A stretch of 64,000 bases of DNA from Lachnospiraceae bacterium (GTDB taxonomy: Bacteria; Bacillota; Clostridia; Lachnospirales; Lachnospiraceae), in NCBI GenBank assembly GCA_016284355.1, contig JAEEOQ010000004.1, positions 62,001 to 126,000 of the forward strand, read 5' to 3'. The notes beneath the pieces are model-generated. The model searched no databases. It was not told the origin of the DNA and worked only from the letters and a program-made list of their open reading frames with translations. Positions 9,767 to 19,788 of the stretch are shown here, piece by piece. Numbering within the stretch: position 1 is the first letter of the stretch; each line of letters starts with the position of its first letter. The position numbers and the translations under genes are program-made.

Positions 9767-11191
9767 ATGGGTGAGAACCGTAGGAAGAAAATAGCGGTAC
9801 TTGGTTGCAATATGATGCATCGCGAATACGGAAGAGAAATGCTTAAAGGCATTATCAATTCTGCAGACAGAAAAGATTACGACCTTTATATCTTTAAGAC
9901 ACAATTTAATTCAAATAACGCAAGCTTAAACAATGCAGGTGAAATGGCTTTATTTGATGTGGCAAACCTTAAAAGCTTTGACGGTATTATCTTCTTTGGC
10001 AGTGTTATCTATGATGAAGAAGTGAGGTCTTATCTGGTTGATAAAATACTTAAGTCAGGTGTTCCTTGTGTCAGTGTTGACGACAAGATCGAAGGTATGA
10101 CTTTTGTGGGCGGCGAAAATGTCAACTCTATGTTTGAGCTGACTTCTCATCTCATCAAAGTACATGGTTGCAAGTCTTTTGTTTTTCTTGCAGGAGCCCC
10201 TGATAATATTGACAGCAACGAAAGAAAGCTTGGTTTTCAGCTTGCTCTTGAAGATAACGGTCTTTCTTTTGATGAATGTACCAACTTCTACTACGGTGAC
10301 TTTTTAAAGCATTACGGCGTAAGGATAGGAGAAAAACTGGTCTCAAAGCCTCTTCCGGATGCAGTTGTCTGTGCATCTGACTGGATAGCTCAGGGTGTAT
10401 TGCTTGTTTTTCAGCAGCATGGTATACGCGTACCTGAAGACGTTATCATAACCGGTTTTGATTACGATTTTGACGGAAGAAATTCCGTACCTCGTATTAC
10501 AAGCATTAACAGAGACGTATACGCTTCAGGTAAAAAAGTACTGGAAACCATGGCAGATATAATAGACGGTAAAGAAATTGACGAGGTAAGATCCGAATGT
10601 CACCCTGTTTATCTTGAAAGCTGCGGCTGTCATAATGATATTGATAACAACATTAACGAACTTAGAAAAATATATTCCTTTGACAGAAATATGACTGTTG
10701 ATATAGGCATAGCTTCTATGGAGATGATAGCAGATCTTTCAGAGCAAAAGAATCTCGTAAGCTTTAAGTCTCATCTTCAAAGCCACGTTAAGATGCTTGG
10801 TGCATATTCTTTTTATTTTTGCATGCCGGAAAACCTTGTGGCGTCCTTAGAATCAGGTTTTGAAGATTACGAGTTTTCAGGTAACATTCCTGACAAAATG
10901 GTTTCGATCCTTTCTTATGAAAACGAAGATTTTGTGGATCTTCCTGCTTTTTCGTCTTCAGATATGGTACCGCATGTGATAGAAAGAGAGGGCTTAAGTC
11001 ACGTATATGAGTTTTTCCCTCTTCACATCAAAAATTATTTTACAGGATATGTCGTTATAGACAGATGCACATTTACAGAAAATGAGCTTATGTCTGATAT
11101 TTATATGCGTGAGATCAATACCGCACTTGATCTTTTGATCAAGCACAACAGACTTACAAGAGCATTGTATAAATTTGAAGAACTTCCGTGA
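9767..11191 (+). CDS. LacI/PBP1-like ligand-binding protein without N-terminal HTH, plus C-terminal linker region
   Basis: KKIAVLGCNMMHREYGREMLKGI; SFDGIIFFGS; PDAVVCASDWIAQGVLLVFQQHGIRVPEDVIITGFD typical of LacI-type periplasmic-binding folds. Confidence 0.75.
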   Translation: MGENRRKKIAVLGCNMMHREYGREMLKGIINSADRKDYDLYIFKTQFNSNNASLNNAGEMALFDVANLKSFDGIIFFGSVIYDEEVRSYLVDKILKSGVPCVSVDDKIEGMTFVGGENVNSMFELTSHLIKVHGCKSFVFLAGAPDNIDSNERKLGFQLALEDNGLSFDECTNFYYGDFLKHYGVRIGEKLVSKPLPDAVVCASDWIAQGVLLVFQQHGIRVPEDVIITGFDYDFDGRNSVPRITSINRDVYASGKKVLETMADIIDGKEIDEVRSECHPVYLESCGCHNDIDNNINELRKIYSFDRNMTVDIGIASMEMIADLSEQKNLVSFKSHLQSHVKMLGAYSFYFCMPENLVASLESGFEDYEFSGNIPDKMVSILSYENEDFVDLPAFSSSDMVPHVIEREGLSHVYEFFPLHIKNYFTGYVVIDRCTFTENELMSDIYMREINTALDLLIKHNRLTRALYKFEELP

Positions 11192-11217
11192 TTTTTTTCT
11201 TCAAAACAAAAAAATGC

Positions 11218-11246
11218 TTGACAAACGTGGGTTTACCATATATGAT
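11218..11246 (+). promoter_or_regulatory. Sigma-A-type promoter for rpsU
   Basis: TTGACA (11218-11223) - 17 nt - TATGAT (11241-11246). Confidence 0.8.
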
Positions 11247-11321
11247 TGATTATGTGCTATAAATAAACCCAAACAGTTGTTAGCACAATCTACAACTGGA
11301 GGGGAGGTTAGGTGTGAGTTT

Positions 11322-11498
11322 ATGTCAAACGTTATCGTAAAAGAGAACGAATCATTAGACAGTGCTCTTCGCCGTTTCAAGAGAAACTGCGCAAAGGCAG
11401 GTATCCAGCAGGAGATCCGCAAGAGAGAGCATTATGAGAAGCCATCTGTTAGACGTAAGAAGAAATCAGAGGCTGCTAGAAAACGTAAATATAAGTAA
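11322..11498 (+). CDS. rpsU: 30S ribosomal protein S21
   Basis: [56 protein letters not shown]; start corrected from ORF track. Confidence 0.96.
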   Translation: MSNVIVKENESLDSALRRFKRNCAKAGIQQEIRKREHYEKPSVRRKKKSEAARKRKYK

Positions 11499-11507
11499 TT
11501 CAAAAAG

Positions 11508-11536
11508 AAGACCACATTTTCTGTGGTCTTTTTTAT
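11508..11536 (+). terminator. Rho-independent terminator after rpsU
   Basis: AAGACCACA-TTTTC-TGTGGTCTT followed by T-run. Confidence 0.9.
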
Positions 11537-11590
11537 TTTAATATGTTAGAATATTTAGAGTAAGAAAACTAGCAAAAGAGGTAGTAAATT

Positions 11591-13036
11591 ATGGAAATTA
11601 AATCATTAAAACCGGCAAAGGTTTTCGAATATTTTGAGTATTTATCCAGTGTTCCTCATGGTTCGGGTAACACCAAAGCCATTAGCGATCTTTGCGTTAA
11701 ATTTGCTAAAGAACATAACCTTAAGTACATTCAGGATGACATGAACAATGTTATCATCTATAAGGATGCATCTGCAGGCTATGAAAACAGCGCTCCTGTT
11801 ATTTTACAGGGACATCTTGATATGGTTTGCGCAAAAGAAGATGATTATGATATCGATATGGCTGTTACACCTATAAAGCTTATGTGTGACGGTGAATTTT
11901 TATATGCCGACAGAACATCTCTTGGCGGAGATAACATCATAGCCGTAGCTTCAATCCTTTCGATCCTTGATGATCCTGCCGTTAAAGCACCTGCCATTGA
12001 AGCAGTATTTACGGTTGATGAAGAGACAGGTATGTTTGGGGCTGCAGCTCTAGATACTTCTGTACTTAAGGGTAAGACTCTTATTAATCTTGACTCAGAA
12101 GAAGAAGGCGTATTTACTGTAGGCTGTGCAGGCGGAGCCAGATATAATGCTGATTTTCCTGTTAACAGAGAAGATGCATTTTCAAGCAAGTATTTTGAGA
12201 TAGTTATAGACGGACTTCTTGGCGGTCATTCAGGCTGTGATATCGATAAAGAGCGTGGTATGAGCCACAGACTTATGGCAAGGATGCTTTTTGATGCATC
12301 AAAGCATGTTAATTTAAGGCTTGTAAAGCTTTACGGCGGTAAGTTTGACAATGTCATTCCTCTTAAGACAACAGCTGTTGTTTCAGTAAAGAGAAAAGAT
12401 GTTGATCTGTTCCTTAATATTGTTAATGAATATTCAGAGATATTTAAAAATGAATTTAAGACATCAGACCCTGATATCAGAACCTCTGTAAAAGAGATAG
12501 ACTGCAATGAAAAAGCCGTTAATTCAGGTGATACCGTTAAGATCCTTAAGCTTCTTAACATACTCCCTTACGGCATTCAGAACATGAGCATGGATATAAA
12601 GGGCCTTGTTGAAACTTCTCTTAATATGGGCGTACTTGAGCTTAAAGATGACAGCCTTCATTTCTCTTACTCAGTAAGATCAAGTGTCGGTAGCAGAAAA
12701 GAAGAGCTTCTTGCCCGCCTTAACACTATTGTAGAACTTTTTGGCGGAAGATACGAAGTAAGCGGTAAATATCCTGCCTGGGAATACTCAAAAGAATCAC
12801 CTATCCGTGATCTTTGCTGCAAAGCTTATAAAGATATTACAGGTAAAGATGCCGTTATATCAGCTACTCACGGCGGACTTGAGTGCGGCCTTCTTATAGA
12901 TAAGATGCCGGGTCTTGATGCCATATCATTTGGCCCTGATCTTAGAGACGTACACTCGGTAAGAGAAAAACTTGGCATTAAGTCTACAGAAAGAATGTAT
13001 GAACTTGTACTTAAGATCCTTGAAAACTGTAAATAA
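11591..13036 (+). CDS. pepD: Aminoacyl-histidine dipeptidase (M20 family, PepD)
   Basis: LQGHLDMVCAK; VDEETGMFGA; GLLGGHSGCDI; HGGLECGLL. Confidence 0.92.
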   Translation: MEIKSLKPAKVFEYFEYLSSVPHGSGNTKAISDLCVKFAKEHNLKYIQDDMNNVIIYKDASAGYENSAPVILQGHLDMVCAKEDDYDIDMAVTPIKLMCDGEFLYADRTSLGGDNIIAVASILSILDDPAVKAPAIEAVFTVDEETGMFGAAALDTSVLKGKTLINLDSEEEGVFTVGCAGGARYNADFPVNREDAFSSKYFEIVIDGLLGGHSGCDIDKERGMSHRLMARMLFDASKHVNLRLVKLYGGKFDNVIPLKTTAVVSVKRKDVDLFLNIVNEYSEIFKNEFKTSDPDIRTSVKEIDCNEKAVNSGDTVKILKLLNILPYGIQNMSMDIKGLVETSLNMGVLELKDDSLHFSYSVRSSVGSRKEELLARLNTIVELFGGRYEVSGKYPAWEYSKESPIRDLCCKAYKDITGKDAVISATHGGLECGLLIDKMPGLDAISFGPDLRDVHSVREKLGIKSTERMYELVLKILENCK

Positions 13037-13071
13037 ATACATATTGCTTAAAAAGGGGAAAAATATAACTT

Positions 13072-14061
13072 ATGGCAATACTTGAACAAATACTCGATAT
13101 TCCTGCCGAACACCAGAATAATGTGTTTGGCTCCTATGACTCCTATGCAAAAAATATCGAAAAGACCTTAAATGTTACTTTGGTTGCCAGAGATAACGGG
13201 ATTAAACTTATTGGTGATGAAACCCAGGTTGTTAAGGCATCAAGGGTTATTAATCAGCTTATAGAACTTTCAAAAAGGGGAAACGAGATAACAGAGCAGC
13301 AGGTTAATTATGCTCTTTCTCTTACCTTTGACGAAAAAGAAGAAGTATTAACAGAGATCGATAAAGATCTTGTTTGCAGGACAATCGCCGGCAAACCTAT
13401 TAAACCAAAAACCTTAGGTCAGAAGAAATATGTTGATAACATCAGAGAAAAGATGATAGTATTTGGAGTCGGACCTGCAGGTACAGGAAAGACTTATCTT
13501 GCTATGGCTATGGCTATTGCAGCTTTTAAGAGCGACCAGGTAGGTCGTATCATCCTTACAAGACCTGCTATAGAAGCCGGAGAAAAGCTTGGCTTTTTGC
13601 CGGGAGATCTTCAAAGCAAGGTTGATCCGTACCTTCGTCCTTTATATGATGCTCTTAATACCATTATGGGCGCAGAGTCTTTCTTAAGGAACAGCGAAAA
13701 GGGGCTTATTGAAGTTGCTCCTCTTGCTTATATGCGTGGCCGTACTCTTGATAATGCTTTTATCATTCTTGATGAGGCGCAAAATACAACCCCTGCACAG
13801 ATGAAGATGTTCCTTACAAGAATAGGTTTTGGCTCAAAAGTTGTTATCACAGGCGATCAGACTCAAAAAGATCTGCCAAGCGGTCAGGTCTCAGGTCTTG
13901 ACCAGGCATTAAAAGTACTTGGCGGAATTGATGATATAGGATTTTCATTTCTTACTAACAAAGACGTTGTAAGGCATCCGCTTGTACAAAAGATCGTTAA
14001 GGCATATGATGATTTTGACGCTAAAAATGCTTATAAAGAACGCAGAAAGGTAAATAAATAA
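13072..14061 (+). CDS. PhoH-family ATPase
   Basis: Walker A GPAGTGKTYLAMAMA; IILDEAQNTTPAQMKMFLTRIGFGSKVVITGD. Confidence 0.94.
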   Translation: MAILEQILDIPAEHQNNVFGSYDSYAKNIEKTLNVTLVARDNGIKLIGDETQVVKASRVINQLIELSKRGNEITEQQVNYALSLTFDEKEEVLTEIDKDLVCRTIAGKPIKPKTLGQKKYVDNIREKMIVFGVGPAGTGKTYLAMAMAIAAFKSDQVGRIILTRPAIEAGEKLGFLPGDLQSKVDPYLRPLYDALNTIMGAESFLRNSEKGLIEVAPLAYMRGRTLDNAFIILDEAQNTTPAQMKMFLTRIGFGSKVVITGDQTQKDLPSGQVSGLDQALKVLGGIDDIGFSFLTNKDVVRHPLVQKIVKAYDDFDAKNAYKERRKVNK

Positions 14062-15476
14062 TGGAAGATAAAGTGGCAAGTACAAATCATTACAGACTTT
14101 ATGACAACCTCATGGCTCTTGCTATGGCGGTGGTGGGCTTTTTTACCGTTTTTGTTTTTTCTTTCTTTAAAGAAATGAGCTTTGTAGAAGTTTCAAGGGC
14201 TGTTTTGTTTTTGTTTCTGTTAACTTTTATCACAGTTTTTTACATTAAAAGTTCAAAATTTCAATGTACTTTTAAACATTACAGATGGGTGATCGCCGCA
14301 GGCTTTTGCCTGTCTGTTGTGTTTTCTTTTATTAACGGGATCTTTGATATTTATTTTTTATGGATAACCGGAGCGGTTCTTGTTGCATCATTTGTAGATA
14401 TTTCTCTAAGCTTTTTTATTGCTGTTTTATCCATATTTCTTATGTCCGTTTCAACAGGAGATCCAACTGAAGCCATGGTATACAACTTTATCATGTGTGC
14501 CATAGTTATTATGGTCTCAAAGTTTTTTAAGGGCATTAAAAACCTTATTTACGTTTGTATTATCCTTATTTCATGCAATGTAACCCTTAAACTCATAACC
14601 TGTAGTTTTGACATAAACAGACTTATGGATTCGGGGCTGATATACGATATTGCAACTCTTCTTGGTGCAGTTTTATTTGTTTTTATTTTGCATTCCGTCT
14701 TAAGTAAAGACACCGAAGAAAAGATTAATGTTCCTGCAAAGGAAAGCTTTGATGCGGTGGAAACAATTATAGCCATGGAAGAAATCGAAAAAAACAAAGA
14801 ACAGATAAATATGCCTTCTTTGGCTGATGAAAATACATCTGCTAAAAGTCCTGTTATTGAAGAAACCAAAGCAGAAACAACAAAAGAAGCAAAAGCAGAA
14901 GTCAAAGAAGAGGTTATTGCAGAAGATAAATCAGAAGAAAAGCTTATCACAGAGCTTACCGCCATACTTGCTCCGGAATATAAGCTTCTTGCGGAATTTA
15001 AAGAAAAGTGCCCTGATATTTATGCCCACTCTCTTAAATGCGCGAGTATTTCCGCAAAAGCCGCAGCTCTTATAGATGCCGACGATCTACTTGCAAGAGC
15101 GGGCGCCATGTATCACGAGATAGGAAAGACCGTCAGTGCAAACTACATTAAAGAGGGTATTATACTTGCAAAGAAAAATAACTTTCCTGTGGAAGTTATA
15201 AATATAATCAAAGAGCACAACTCTAAAGTAGGCGCTCCCAAATCGCCTGAAAGTACCATAGTAATGCTGTCTGACAGCATATTAAGTTCTCTTGAATTTA
15301 TGAACAGCACTTCAGGAGAAAAGAAGATCTCATTATCCCCAGAAAAGCTTGTAAACGGCATTTTTGATTCAAGATTACAGACAGGTATTCTAGATTCCTG
15401 CGGAATATCACTTGCAGATTATAAGACATTAAAAACATTTTATATAAAAGCTGTAAAAGAAGGAGGCATGGCTTAA
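14061..15476 (+). CDS. Membrane protein with C-terminal degenerate HD domain (PgpH/YqfF-position protein)
   Basis: Hydrophobic N-terminal half; HSLKCASISAKAAALIDADDLLARAGAMYHEIGK; located between phoH and ybeY. Confidence 0.7.
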   Translation: MEDKVASTNHYRLYDNLMALAMAVVGFFTVFVFSFFKEMSFVEVSRAVLFLFLLTFITVFYIKSSKFQCTFKHYRWVIAAGFCLSVVFSFINGIFDIYFLWITGAVLVASFVDISLSFFIAVLSIFLMSVSTGDPTEAMVYNFIMCAIVIMVSKFFKGIKNLIYVCIILISCNVTLKLITCSFDINRLMDSGLIYDIATLLGAVLFVFILHSVLSKDTEEKINVPAKESFDAVETIIAMEEIEKNKEQINMPSLADENTSAKSPVIEETKAETTKEAKAEVKEEVIAEDKSEEKLITELTAILAPEYKLLAEFKEKCPDIYAHSLKCASISAKAAALIDADDLLARAGAMYHEIGKTVSANYIKEGIILAKKNNFPVEVINIIKEHNSKVGAPKSPESTIVMLSDSILSSLEFMNSTSGEKKISLSPEKLVNGIFDSRLQTGILDSCGISLADYKTLKTFYIKAVKEGGMA

Positions 15477-15988
15477 TGACAGTAAACATTGAGATAGATG
15501 AAGTTAAAGACGTTAAAGTGCCTGATTTTGATTACGAAACAGTTATTAAAAATACAATTAATGCGGCTCTTGACTTTGAAAAATGCCCATATGATGCGGA
15601 AGTTTCCGTTCTTCTTACAAATAACGAAGTTATAAAAGAAATAAACAAAGAAAACAGAAACATTGACAGGGCTACAGATGTTTTATCGTTTCCAAACAAC
15701 GATTTTCCGGCTCCTTCAGATTTTTCAAAGCTTGAAGATGAGTGGGAAGGTGCATTTAACCCGGAGACCGGAGAACTTTTACTTGGAGATATTGTTATTT
15801 CTACAGATAAGGTTTACGAACAGGCCGAAAGCTTTGGACACAGCCCTCTTCGTGAACTTGCTTTTCTTGTGGCACACAGCATGCTTCATCTTTTTGGCTA
15901 TGACCACATGGAAGATGATGAGCGAGCCGTTATGGAAGATAAGCAGAATGAGATATTAAACAGCATTGGCTATACAAGGGATATCTGA
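15476..15988 (+). CDS. ybeY: Endoribonuclease YbeY (rRNA maturation)
   Basis: RATDVLSFP; LGDIVIS; HSMLHLFGYDH metal site. Confidence 0.95.
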   Translation: MTVNIEIDEVKDVKVPDFDYETVIKNTINAALDFEKCPYDAEVSVLLTNNEVIKEINKENRNIDRATDVLSFPNNDFPAPSDFSKLEDEWEGAFNPETGELLLGDIVISTDKVYEQAESFGHSPLRELAFLVAHSMLHLFGYDHMEDDERAVMEDKQNEILNSIGYTRDI

Positions 15989-15989
15989 T

Positions 15990-17171
15990 ATGGATGTTAT
16001 CATTATAGGCGGCGGAGCAGCAGGCCTTTTTGCAGCGCTCCTTTCAAGAAACAAAAAAATGAATGTGACACTTCTTGAGAAAAATGAGGTTTTTGGAAAG
16101 AAATTATCGCTAACGGGAAGCGGACGATGCAATTATACCAACCTCAATATAGGCAAAGAATGCTATTATTCAGATGATATCGAAAAAACAATGGAGATCA
16201 TTGAAGCTTTTGGGCCTGAAGATTCCATCAGTACATTTAAAAGCATCGGTATAGAGCCTTATTTTAACGGCAGTTACGTGTATCCTATGATGCGAAATGC
16301 CGGAGAGTTTACTGATGTAATCATTTCTGCATTAAACGCATCACCTGTTAAGTGCAAGACAAATCAGAATATAGTATCAGTTACATATGATGAAGGAACT
16401 TCAAGATTTAATGTAAATACAGATTCTTACAGCTATACCTGCGATAAAGTTCTTGTATGCACAGGCGGCCTTGCTATGCCAAAGTCAGGTTCTACGGGCC
16501 TTGGATACAAGATCGCAGAAAGCTTCGGGCACAAAATTGTACCTGAAGTTCCCGCACTTAGCGGTTTTTATTTTGATGATATGTGCCTTAAAAGCTTATC
16601 AGGTCTTCGAATAAATGCTGCAGTTTATACAGATTCGGGTCTTTTTGATAAAGGCGAGATCCAGTTTACTCAAAATTCAATAAGCGGAATACCTGTTATG
16701 GATATTTCAGGCTACATAGATAAAAACATAACCTTATATCTTGACCTTTTGCCGGAGCTTAGCAAAGAAGACACTTTCAGCTTTTTAACTGAAAGAGTAA
16801 AAACTCTCTCAGCTTTTCCGGTAAGGACCTTTTTTGACGGGCTATATGCCAAAAGCCTTGGAAGACTACTTCTTAATAATTTAGATAAAAATAAGGATAT
16901 TGCATGCATCAGTGAAGCTGAGCTTTTATCCCTTGTAACACTTATCAAAAAATTCCCTGTTTCAGCAAAAGAGAAAAAGGGATTTGATGATGCACAGGTT
17001 ACACGAGGCGGAGTTTCCCTTTTCGAAGTAACAGACAACCTTGAATCACGATATAGAAAAGGCCTGTTTTTTGCAGGTGAAGTATTAAATACAGACGGAA
17101 TATGCGGCGGTTATAATCTCCAGTGGGCATTTGCCTCCGCATATAGAGCCATAAAAGGAATTATTATATGA
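15990..17171 (+). CDS. YhiN/HI0933-family NAD(P)/FAD-dependent oxidoreductase
   Basis: DVIIIGGGAAGLFAALLS; KLSLTGSGRCNYTN; VTRGGVSLFEV; FFAGEVLNTDGICGGYNLQWAFASA. Confidence 0.92.
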   Translation: MDVIIIGGGAAGLFAALLSRNKKMNVTLLEKNEVFGKKLSLTGSGRCNYTNLNIGKECYYSDDIEKTMEIIEAFGPEDSISTFKSIGIEPYFNGSYVYPMMRNAGEFTDVIISALNASPVKCKTNQNIVSVTYDEGTSRFNVNTDSYSYTCDKVLVCTGGLAMPKSGSTGLGYKIAESFGHKIVPEVPALSGFYFDDMCLKSLSGLRINAAVYTDSGLFDKGEIQFTQNSISGIPVMDISGYIDKNITLYLDLLPELSKEDTFSFLTERVKTLSAFPVRTFFDGLYAKSLGRLLLNNLDKNKDIACISEAELLSLVTLIKKFPVSAKEKKGFDDAQVTRGGVSLFEVTDNLESRYRKGLFFAGEVLNTDGICGGYNLQWAFASAYRAIKGIII

Positions 17172-18748
17172 TAAGGATCAATCAGATAAAACTTACCAAA
17201 GACGAAAGTGAAGACAAGCTTAAATTTAAGGCTGCGTCAAAACTTAAGATACCGGTAAGTGATATTAAGTCATTAAAGATAGTTAAAAAGTCCATAGATG
17301 CAAGAAAAAAAGACAGTATCTTTTATACGTATTCGCTTGATATTGCAGCAAATAACGAAGATAAGATACTAAAAAAATGTAAAGAAGCCACAAGATCAAA
17401 TGAAGTAATATATAAAGTTACAAGTCTTAATAAAGAGCCCGGGGCAAGGCCTGTTATAGTAGGCTGCGGTCCTGCAGGGCTTTTTTGTGCCTATGTTCTG
17501 GCGTTATCAGGTTTTAAACCAATAGTGCTTGAAAGAGGTGGTAGCGTAGATGAAAGAGCAAAAAAGGTGGACGCTTTCTGGGAGACAGGAAAGCTTGACC
17601 CTGAGACAAACGTACAGTTTGGAGAGGGGGGAGCAGGTACTTTTTCTGACGGTAAGCTTAACACCATGGTTAAAGACACCTTTGGCCGTATACGTTTTGT
17701 ACTTGAAACTTTTGCAGGTTTTGGCGCAGATCCTTCCATCGTATATTTAAACAAGCCTCATATTGGAACCGATGTTTTACGCAATGTTATTAAAAATATG
17801 CGTGAAAAGATAATTCAAATGGGCGGAGAATTCCATTTTAACACAAAAGTAGCAGAGCTCCTTTATTCAAACAGTCATATAACCGGTGTTAAATGTGAGG
17901 ACGGAAGCGTATATGAAACAGATAACGTTGTTCTTGCTATAGGGCATTCTGCAAGAGACACATTTATAATGCTTTCAAAGTCACTAAAGATGGAGCCAAA
18001 AGCATTTGCAATGGGAGTAAGATGCGAACATCTTCAGGACACAATAGGTAAAAGCCAATACGGAGATGATTATAAAAGTTATCCTCCTGCAGATTATAAG
18101 CTGACTTATACCACAGAAAAAGGCAGAAGTGTATACAGCTTTTGCATGTGCCCCGGAGGCTACGTAGTTAATGCGTCTTCTGAACAAGGCAGGCTTGCGG
18201 TAAACGGAATGAGCTATTCAAAAAGAGACGGCAAAAATGCAAACAGTGCTATAGTTGTAAATATTACCCCAGATGATTTTAAGGGTGAGCTTTTTGGCGG
18301 TATGGAGCTGCAGCGTTCTTTAGAAGAGGCAGCATACAATTGCGGCAACGGCAGTGTTCCTGTGCAAAGATTTGAAGATTTTAAAGAAAACAAAAAAACT
18401 GAAAGCTTTGGCAGCATTACTCCATGTATAAAAGGCGATCATGCCTTTGGAAATTTGCGAAATGTCTTGCCTGATTTTATATCAGAAGCTATAATAGAGG
18501 GCATAAATGCCTTCGGAAAGAAAATATCGGGTTTTGATGATGGCGACGCGCTTCTTGAAGCCGTTGAAAGCCGAACATCAAGTCCTGTTCGTATCCTTCG
18601 GGATAACTTAAGCCTTATGGCAAATATAAATGGTGTATATCCCTGCGGAGAGGGCGCAGGATATGCAGGCGGTATAACTTCAGCCGCCGTCGATGGCATA
18701 AAAGTAGCGGAGAGTATAATTAATAAGGAGAATAGCGTCAATGTCTGA
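17168..18748 (+). CDS. Uncharacterised FAD-dependent dehydrogenase (COG2509-like)
   Basis: VIVGCGPAGLFCAYVLA; FGEGGAGTFSDGKLNT; GEGAGYAGGITSAAVDGIKVAE. Confidence 0.9.
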   Translation: MIRINQIKLTKDESEDKLKFKAASKLKIPVSDIKSLKIVKKSIDARKKDSIFYTYSLDIAANNEDKILKKCKEATRSNEVIYKVTSLNKEPGARPVIVGCGPAGLFCAYVLALSGFKPIVLERGGSVDERAKKVDAFWETGKLDPETNVQFGEGGAGTFSDGKLNTMVKDTFGRIRFVLETFAGFGADPSIVYLNKPHIGTDVLRNVIKNMREKIIQMGGEFHFNTKVAELLYSNSHITGVKCEDGSVYETDNVVLAIGHSARDTFIMLSKSLKMEPKAFAMGVRCEHLQDTIGKSQYGDDYKSYPPADYKLTYTTEKGRSVYSFCMCPGGYVVNASSEQGRLAVNGMSYSKRDGKNANSAIVVNITPDDFKGELFGGMELQRSLEEAAYNCGNGSVPVQRFEDFKENKKTESFGSITPCIKGDHAFGNLRNVLPDFISEAIIEGINAFGKKISGFDDGDALLEAVESRTSSPVRILRDNLSLMANINGVYPCGEGAGYAGGITSAAVDGIKVAESIINKENSVNV

Positions 18749-19547
18749 CAGAAGTAAATTAAAAAGCAAAAAACGTATTGTTGTCAAAGTAGGTTCTTCG
18801 ACCCTGACCCATAAAAACACAGGGAAGATCAACCTTCTTAAGATGGAAAAACTGGTTAGAGTCCTTACAGATCTGCATAACAGCGGAAAAGAAGTAATAC
18901 TTGTAAGTTCAGGTGCCATAGCTGCAGGAAGAGACCTTTTGGGGCTTAAGAAAAAGCCGAAAGAAACATCCGAAAAGCAGGCCTGCGCAGCAGTAGGTCA
19001 GGCAAGACTTATGACCATTTACCAAAAGTTTTTTAATGAGTATCACAAAAATACAGCTCAGGTTCTTATGACTAAATACACAGTGGATGATGAGACAAGT
19101 AAAAGAAATGCTGTAAATACCTTTGCCGAACTTCTTAAATTCGATGTTATTCCTGTGGTAAATGAAAATGATACCGTAGCCACAGACGAGATCGATTTTG
19201 GTGATAACGATTCCTTAAGTGCCATTGTTGCCTCGCTTACAGGTGCAGATCTTCTTGTGCTTTTATCTGATATTGACGGTCTGTATACAGACAACCCTAA
19301 AGAAAACCCTGATGCAAAGCTTATAAACGAAGTAACAGAGCTTTCTGACAGCATTATGTCTATGGGAAAAGGAGCAGGCTCAGATGTTGGCACAGGAGGC
19401 ATGGCCGCAAAGCTTAAGGCCGCAGGCATAGCTGCTGCCGCAGGAATAGATATGGTTATAATCAACGGCGAAAATGTGAATACCTTATACGATGTTATTG
19501 AAGGGAAAAATGTTGGTACACTTTTTCACGCCGGACAAAAAGGATGA
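18741..19547 (+). CDS. proB: Glutamate 5-kinase
   Basis: KKRIVVKVGSSTLTH; FGDNDSLSAIVASLTGADLLVLLSDIDGLYT; GTGGMAAKLKAA. Confidence 0.95.
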   Translation: MSDRSKLKSKKRIVVKVGSSTLTHKNTGKINLLKMEKLVRVLTDLHNSGKEVILVSSGAIAAGRDLLGLKKKPKETSEKQACAAVGQARLMTIYQKFFNEYHKNTAQVLMTKYTVDDETSKRNAVNTFAELLKFDVIPVVNENDTVATDEIDFGDNDSLSAIVASLTGADLLVLLSDIDGLYTDNPKENPDAKLINEVTELSDSIMSMGKGAGSDVGTGGMAAKLKAAGIAAAAGIDMVIINGENVNTLYDVIEGKNVGTLFHAGQKG

Positions 19548-19553
19548 TATAAT

Positions 19554-19766
19554 ATGAATATGGATGAAAGAATAGCCCGTATCAACGAGCTTTATCATAA
19601 GTCTCAAAATGAAGGCCTAAACTCCGAAGAAAAAGAAGAGCAGGCTAAACTTAGAAGAGAATATATTGAATCTGTTAAGATGAATCTTGCAGGCCAGCTT
19701 GATAACATCAGCATTGTTAATGAAGATGGCAGTATTACAAAAGTTCATAAGAAAAATCTTCAATAA
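19554..19766 (+). CDS. DUF896/UPF0291 family protein (YnzC-like)
   Basis: RIARINELYHKSQNEGLNSEEKEEQAKLRREYIESVKMNLAGQLDNI. Confidence 0.92.
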   Translation: MNMDERIARINELYHKSQNEGLNSEEKEEQAKLRREYIESVKMNLAGQLDNISIVNEDGSITKVHKKNLQ

Positions 19767-19788
19767 TGAACTTTAGGGGGAAATATAT

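Noticed and set aside
11201-11422. Minus-strand ORF over rpsU leader
   Set aside because: Antisense to rpsU and its promoter; no independent support
14549-14965. Ser-rich 138-aa minus-strand ORF resembling a surface protein
   Set aside because: Composition is the antisense of Glu/Lys-rich codons in the HD-protein linker
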